Shown here piece after piece: positions 6,795 to 10,205 of a DNA stretch of 10,205 bases. The DNA is from 40-80 sp040394775 (lineage in GTDB: Bacteria > Bacteroidota > Bacteroidia > Flavobacteriales_D > Crocinitomicaceae): NCBI GenBank assembly GCA_040394775.1, contig JBEBRN010000088.1:1-10205 (forward strand), read 5' to 3'. The notes under the pieces were generated by a model that saw nothing but the letters and a program-made list of their open reading frames with translations, was not told the DNA's origin and made no database searches. Both the position numbers and the translations under genes were made by a program. The number at the start of each line of letters is the position of its first letter. Position 1 is the stretch's first letter.

Positions 6795-7307
6795 ATGGCT
6801 ACGTCTTTTAGAAATCTTTCAGATTACGATAAGAACACAGTCCCTAATGGTGCCGATTACAAAGTCGGCATTGTTGTTTCAGAATGGAACAGTTCTATCA
6901 CAGACGCACTATCAAATGGTGCTAAAAAAGCATTATTGGAAAATGGTGTGAAAGAGGAAAATATACTTATTCATTACGTTCCTGGAACGTTTGAATTACC
7001 TCTTGGCTGTCAATTATTACTCGAGAACACTGATATAGATGCTGTTATTGCAATTGGTGTCGTTATCCAAGGCGAAACTAAACATTTTGATTTCGTTTGT
7101 CAAGGAGCAACACAAGGTATTATGCAAGTAGGATTAGATTATCATACTCCCGTTATGTACTGTGTTTTAACAGATAACAACATTGAACAATCATTGGCGC
7201 GTTCTGGTGGAAAACATGGGAATAAAGGAACAGATACAGCTATAGCTTGTTTAAAAATGATCGCATTAAAGAGAGCTTTAGAAAACAACGACTTTTTAGA
7301 CAATTAA
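6795..7307 (+). CDS. ribH: 6,7-dimethyl-8-ribityllumazine synthase
   Basis: RibH condenses 5-amino-6-ribitylaminouracil with 3,4-dihydroxy-2-butanone 4-phosphate to form 6,7-dimethyl-8-ribityllumazine, the next-to-last step of riboflavin synthesis. It forms cytoplasmic pentamers or 60-mer shells. The 170 residues include the family motifs: VSEWN at 28-32 (aromatic W31 stacks on the pyrimidine), PGTFELP at 63-69, GVVIQGETKHFDFV at 88-101 with catalytic His97, and SLARSGGKHGNKG at 133-145 carrying the phosphate-site Arg136. The N-terminal 20 residues are a variable extension, as is common in the family. It sits between the TPR gene (8-base gap) and glmM (3-base gap), so all three are probably one transcript. 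No other riboflavin genes and no FMN riboswitch are present here. Confidence 0.97.
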   Translation: MATSFRNLSDYDKNTVPNGADYKVGIVVSEWNSSITDALSNGAKKALLENGVKEENILIHYVPGTFELPLGCQLLLENTDIDAVIAIGVVIQGETKHFDFVCQGATQGIMQVGLDYHTPVMYCVLTDNNIEQSLARSGGKHGNKGTDTAIACLKMIALKRALENNDFLDN

Positions 7308-7310
7308 AGA

Positions 7311-8696
7311 ATGACACTGATTAAATCTATTTCCGGAATACGCGGGACAATTGGAGGATCAGTAGATCAAAACTTAACTCCTATTGACATCGTTAAATTT
7401 GCTGCTGCATATGGTACTTGGTTAAGAGGTCAAAAGGCAACGGGTAAGATGAAAGTCGTTATCGGTAGAGACGCTCGTCTTTCAGGTGAAATGGTTAGTA
7501 CCTTAGTAGCATCTACTCTTATCGGCCTTGGAATCGACGTAGTAGATTTGGGATTATCAACCACTCCTACTGTTGAGATTGCAGTTGTAGCGGAAAATGC
7601 CGATGGTGGTATTATCTTAACAGCAAGTCATAACCCCAAACAATGGAATGCCCTTAAATTACTCAATAATAAAGGAGAGTTCATCTCAGGAAATGATGGA
7701 GAGCAAATTATTGCTCTCGCTGAAAAAGATGCTTTTACATTTGCAGAAATAGATGATTTAGGGAAGATGACAGCTATCGATGATTATATCGAACGTCATA
7801 TAGATATGATTTTAAAGTTGCCTTTGGTAGATTTAAGCGCTATTCAAAAAGCAAATTTTAAAATAGTAGTTGATGCCGTAAATTCAACTGGTGGCATTGC
7901 TATTCCTATGCTTTTAAAGAAGTTAGGTGTGACCCAAATAACCGAATTATACTGTGAACCTACGGGTCATTTCCCTCACAATCCAGAGCCTTTACCGCAA
8001 CATCTTGGCGACTTAGCTAAGATGATTGGAGAAACAAAGGCAGACTTAGGAATTACTGTTGACCCAGACGTTGATCGTTTAGCATTTGTATGCGAAGATG
8101 GAAGTATGTTTGGCGAGGAATATACACTTGTAGCTGTAGCCGATTATGTTATCTCACATACATCCGGAAATACTGTTTCTAATTTATCATCAACAAGAGC
8201 ATTGCGAGATATCACCGAAGCGAAAGGATTGATTTATGAAGCAGCTGCCGTTGGAGAAGTGAATGTAGTCCAAAAAATGAAAGACATCCAAGCGGTTATC
8301 GGTGGTGAAGGGAATGGTGGTATCATTTACCCTGAACTACATTATGGAAGAGACGCACTCGTTGGTGTAGCATTATTCTTATCTCATTTAGCTCAAAAAA
8401 ACACTAGTATTTCAGCATTAAGAGATAGTTATCCTACATATGTCATCTCTAAAAATAAAATTGAATTAACAGCTGAAATTAATGTCGATAAATTATTAGC
8501 AGAAATTGCGGATAAATATAAAAATGAAGAAGTCGACACAACTGACGGTGTGAAGATTTACATTGGGAAGGAATGGGTGCATCTGAGAAAAAGCAATACC
8601 GAACCAATTATCCGTATTTATTCCGAGAGCTTTGACGAAAAGACAGCTAATGCCTTTGCTGAACGCTTCATTAACGAGTTAAAAGAGTTGCTTTAG
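7311..8696 (+). CDS. glmM: Phosphohexomutase, probable phosphoglucosamine mutase
   Basis: This cytoplasmic alpha-D-phosphohexomutase probably converts glucosamine 6-phosphate to glucosamine 1-phosphate for UDP-GlcNAc, peptidoglycan and lipid A synthesis. The 461 residues carry all four family loops: the phosphoserine loop TASHNPKQWNALK with Ser106; the metal loop DPDVDR at 251-256 (Asp251, 253, 255); the sugar-binding loop GGEGNGG at 331-337; and the phosphate-binding loop RKSNTEPIIR at 426-435. The N-terminus SISGIRGT is typical. Classical bacterial GlmM usually has GEQSGH in the sugar loop; the GEGNGG form occurs in Bacteroidota and in archaeal enzymes that can be bifunctional, so phosphoglucomutase or phosphomannomutase activity is possible. 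It starts three bases after the ribH stop. The family is certain; the substrate is probable. Confidence 0.85.
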   Translation: MTLIKSISGIRGTIGGSVDQNLTPIDIVKFAAAYGTWLRGQKATGKMKVVIGRDARLSGEMVSTLVASTLIGLGIDVVDLGLSTTPTVEIAVVAENADGGIILTASHNPKQWNALKLLNNKGEFISGNDGEQIIALAEKDAFTFAEIDDLGKMTAIDDYIERHIDMILKLPLVDLSAIQKANFKIVVDAVNSTGGIAIPMLLKKLGVTQITELYCEPTGHFPHNPEPLPQHLGDLAKMIGETKADLGITVDPDVDRLAFVCEDGSMFGEEYTLVAVADYVISHTSGNTVSNLSSTRALRDITEAKGLIYEAAAVGEVNVVQKMKDIQAVIGGEGNGGIIYPELHYGRDALVGVALFLSHLAQKNTSISALRDSYPTYVISKNKIELTAEINVDKLLAEIADKYKNEEVDTTDGVKIYIGKEWVHLRKSNTEPIIRIYSESFDEKTANAFAERFINELKELL

Positions 8697-8717
8697 TTAC
8701 TATTTTTTCTATTTTTA
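8688..8717 (+). promoter_or_regulatory. Possible promoter of the potassium channel gene
   Basis: TTG at 8688-8690, inside the last codons of glmM, is followed after 19 bases by TATTTTTA at 8710-8717, close to TAnnTTTG with A instead of the final G. The channel ORF starts 28 bases later. No terminator hairpin is visible between glmM and the channel gene, so read-through from glmM is equally possible. Confidence 0.35.
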
Positions 8718-8745
8718 CCAAAGAATTAGGATGAAATAAATCCGT

Positions 8746-9627
8746 ATGAGGAAGAAAATAAAGAAAAAACAGAAGGAAGCAATAGACTACATTCAGAATA
8801 TCGGAGAGACTATCAATCTGAGAAGTCGTCTTAAATTAATTATATTCGATACAAACACACCACTTGGAAAGCTGTTTGATATTGTTTTGATGATCTTTAT
8901 TTTAGCAAGTATTATCACCATTATACTTCACAGTATTCCTATCGTAAATGCTCACTATCACAGCCTTTTATATTCATTAGACTGGTTTTTTACTGTTTCT
9001 TTTTTAATAGAATATTTCTTACGAATCTATGCTGCTAAAGATAGAAAAAAGTATCTATTTGGCTTTTGGGGAGTCATTGACTTCTTAGCTGTTTTCCCAT
9101 CTATATTCTCGTTATTAATCACTGGATTTCAAACCATTCAAGTTATTCGAATTGTACGACTTCTACGAGTATTCAAAGTATTACGCCTTTTTAAATTTAT
9201 CTCAGAGGGATATGAATTAGCGCAAATTATGAAAGCTAGTTTCTATAAGATAGCAGTCTTTATGTCCTTTATATTTATTCTAGTGATATTATTGGGTTCC
9301 TTTATGTTTGTTATTGAAGAGGGAACTCCTGGTTTCGAAAGTATTCCAGCTAGTATCTATTGGGCCATTGTTACCATTACAACCGTTGGATTTGGAGACA
9401 TTACCCCTATGACACCACTAGGTAAATTTGTTTCTTCCATTATTATGTTAGCAGGTTATGCAATTATTGCAGTTCCTACGGCAATAATGTCTGGTGCTAT
9501 TGCAACTGGAAACATTAAACGTTTGCAAGGCAATCTAAAAGTCGTGTGTGAAAAGTGTGAAAACATCAATAATGCTACGAGTAAGTATTGTAATGAATGT
9601 GGACACGCATTAATGAAAGATAAATAA
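8746..9627 (+). CDS. Voltage-gated-type potassium channel with C-terminal zinc ribbon
   Basis: The 293-residue product is a six-transmembrane cation channel. After a very basic N-terminus come S1 (about 43-63), S2 (76-96), S3 (106-126) and the voltage-sensor S4 (133-150), with positive residues at every third position: R135, R138, R141, K144 and R147. S5 is at about 166-190, the pore helix at 200-211, the selectivity filter TTVGFGD at 212-218, and S6 at about 226-250 containing AVPTAIMSG. The filter identifies it as potassium-selective; Phe replaces the more common Tyr of GYGD, a known variant. The C-terminal cytoplasmic tail is a small zinc ribbon, CEKC (268-271) and CNEC (282-285), rather than an RCK/TrkA_N domain. 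It is followed closely by mscL. Voltage gating is inferred from S4; the role of the zinc ribbon in gating or assembly is unknown. Confidence 0.92.
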   Translation: MRKKIKKKQKEAIDYIQNIGETINLRSRLKLIIFDTNTPLGKLFDIVLMIFILASIITIILHSIPIVNAHYHSLLYSLDWFFTVSFLIEYFLRIYAAKDRKKYLFGFWGVIDFLAVFPSIFSLLITGFQTIQVIRIVRLLRVFKVLRLFKFISEGYELAQIMKASFYKIAVFMSFIFILVILLGSFMFVIEEGTPGFESIPASIYWAIVTITTVGFGDITPMTPLGKFVSSIIMLAGYAIIAVPTAIMSGAIATGNIKRLQGNLKVVCEKCENINNATSKYCNECGHALMKDK

Positions 9628-9641
9628 ATTCGATTTATTTA
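9621..9641. repeat. AT-only perfect inverted repeat at the channel gene end
   Basis: TAAATAAAT (9621-9629) and ATTTATTTA (9633-9641) are perfect inverted repeats around a TCG loop, and the left arm contains the channel stop codon. With no G or C in the stem and no long T-run after it, this is at best a weak terminator or 3'-end stabiliser. It could also be a regulator site upstream of mscL, as it lies 14 bases before the candidate mscL -7 box, where a -33 element would fall. Confidence 0.4.
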
Positions 9642-9654
9642 ATTAAAAATATCG

Positions 9655-9662
9655 TACTTTTA
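9655..9662 (+). promoter_or_regulatory. Possible -7 box of an mscL promoter
   Basis: TACTTTTA resembles TAnnTTTG with the last base changed, and lies 26 bases before the mscL start. It is close in form to TACTTTAG before the hydrolase gene and TATTTTTA before the potassium channel gene. No TTG is found at the -33 position; that region is the AT-only inverted repeat. Confidence 0.35.
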
Positions 9663-9688
9663 CGACATAAATTTTAAAGTAAATATCT

Positions 9689-10084
9689 ATGTTAAAAGAG
9701 TTTAAGGCATTTTTAATGCGTGGTAATGTGGTTGATTTAGCTGTTGCCGTTGTAATAGGAGCAGCGTTTACAACAATTGTTACTTCATTAGTGGCAGACA
9801 TTATTACACCAGCAATCCTAAATCCAGCGATTGAAGCTGCGGGCGTTAAAAATTTAGAAGAATTAGCTTGGGGCGCGATGAAATATGGAAAATTCTTAGC
9901 CGCAATCATTAATTTCATTATTGTTGGTTTTGTTTTATTCATGATTATTAAAGGAATGAATAAAATGCAGAGCATTAAGAAGAAGAAGAAGGAAGTGGAA
10001 GAAGAAATTGCAGCACCAGCTCCTACTCCATCTAACGAAGAAATATTATTATCTGAAATTCGTGACTTGTTAAAAAACAAGTAA
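9689..10084 (+). CDS. mscL: Large-conductance mechanosensitive channel MscL
   Basis: MscL is an inner-membrane homopentamer that opens under membrane tension to release solutes during hypo-osmotic shock. The 131-residue length is normal. Visible parts are an amphipathic N-terminal helix (MLKEFKAFLMRGN), the TM1 pore helix at about 14-43 with signature RGNVVDLAVAVVIGAAF, a periplasmic loop at about 44-68, TM2 at about 69-90, a lysine cluster KKKKK (97-101) and a C-terminal bundle helix NEEILLSEIRDLLKNK. The hydrophobic gate residues are Leu17 and Val21 with Ala20 between them, the same arrangement as in Mycobacterium tuberculosis MscL; E. coli has Gly22 at the Ala20 position. The periplasmic loop is shorter than in E. 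coli. A possible -7 box lies upstream and a very strong terminator follows, so it may be transcribed alone or with the potassium channel gene. Confidence 0.97.
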   Translation: MLKEFKAFLMRGNVVDLAVAVVIGAAFTTIVTSLVADIITPAILNPAIEAAGVKNLEELAWGAMKYGKFLAAIINFIIVGFVLFMIIKGMNKMQSIKKKKKEVEEEIAAPAPTPSNEEILLSEIRDLLKNK

Positions 10085-10107
10085 GAAAAGGCTTAAGATT
10101 GGATACT

Positions 10108-10142
10108 AAAAAACGCGTTTAACTTGGTTAAACGCGTTTTTT
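10108..10142. terminator. Strong, probably bidirectional intrinsic terminator
   Basis: AAAAAACGCGTTTAAC (10108-10123) pairs perfectly with GTTAAACGCGTTTTTT (10127-10142) around a three-base TTG loop, giving 16 pairs with six A's on one side and six T's on the other. It lies 23 bases after the mscL stop. The symmetrical A/T tracts fit a terminator shared by convergent genes, in line with a minus-strand gene entering from the right. Confidence 0.93.
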
Positions 10143-10205
10143 AATTACAGAATCACTACTGTCCGATAAAAGTTTTTTAAAAGCGGGATTTCCTTGATGG
10201 ATTTC
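10128..10205 (-). CDS. Possible 3' end of a convergent minus-strand gene
   Basis: The minus strand is open from the window edge in two frames. One, beginning at 10205, reads EIHQGNPAFKKLLSDSSDS and on to a TAA at 10128-10130 inside the terminator stem. The other, beginning at 10204, reads KSIKEIPLLKNFYRTVVIL and stops at 10145-10147, just before the stem. The first has codon use more like the rest of the window; the second leaves the hairpin cleanly downstream of the stop. Twenty-odd codons cannot settle which is real, and neither is recognisable. The main support is the bidirectional terminator. Confidence 0.3.
   Translation of the reverse strand, partial: EIHQGNPAFKKLLSDSSDSVIKKRV

Noticed and set aside
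9643..10080. Minus-strand open frame of 145 codons opposite mscL
   Set aside because: It is almost exactly antisense to mscL, whose family identity is certain; the Phe-rich stretch is the complement of the Lys codon run.

Overview
The window looks like a chromosomal stretch from a member of the Bacteroidota, most likely a Flavobacteriales-type marine or freshwater bacterium. It is AT-rich. It carries a DUF4835/PorD-type protein next to recN, and a secreted enzyme ending in a type IX secretion (T9SS) sorting domain. Starts lack clear Shine-Dalgarno sequences, and several upstream regions carry TAnnTTTG-like -7 boxes of the Bacteroidota type. All twelve recognised genes lie on the + strand. The window is mostly ordinary housekeeping sequence, and I see no mobile element, CRISPR array, tRNA or rRNA.

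Region 1 (1-3530) is a tightly packed operon: the 3' part of a porD-like gene, recN (DNA repair ATPase), a DUF423 membrane protein and a PhnP-type metallo-beta-lactamase-fold hydrolase. Junctions are a 1-base overlap, a 4-base overlap and a 1-base gap. A weak hairpin with a T-run follows.

Region 2 (3531-5481) holds two single-gene units coding for exported proteins. The first is an ecotin-family serine protease inhibitor whose predicted P1 residue is lysine. The second is an alpha/beta hydrolase with a signal peptide and a C-terminal T9SS sorting domain. Each ends in a clear intrinsic terminator.

Region 3 (5482-8696) is metabolic. Shikimate kinase (aroK) starts only five bases after the terminator of the preceding gene. 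After a 151-base gap with a good -7 box comes a compact TPR protein - ribH - phosphohexomutase (probable glmM) operon, covering envelope-associated function, riboflavin synthesis and amino-sugar/cell-wall precursor supply.

Region 4 (8697-10205) holds two membrane channels in a row: a voltage-gated-type potassium channel with a C-terminal zinc ribbon, and the mechanosensitive channel mscL. Both relate to ion balance and turgor. A 16-bp perfect hairpin with A- and T-tracts on both sides closes the region. The last 63 bases probably hold the 3' end of a convergent minus-strand gene.

The points most worth a second look are the ecotin P1 lysine, the terminator pressed against aroK, the zinc-ribbon potassium channel beside mscL, and the phosphohexomutase with a non-standard sugar-binding loop.
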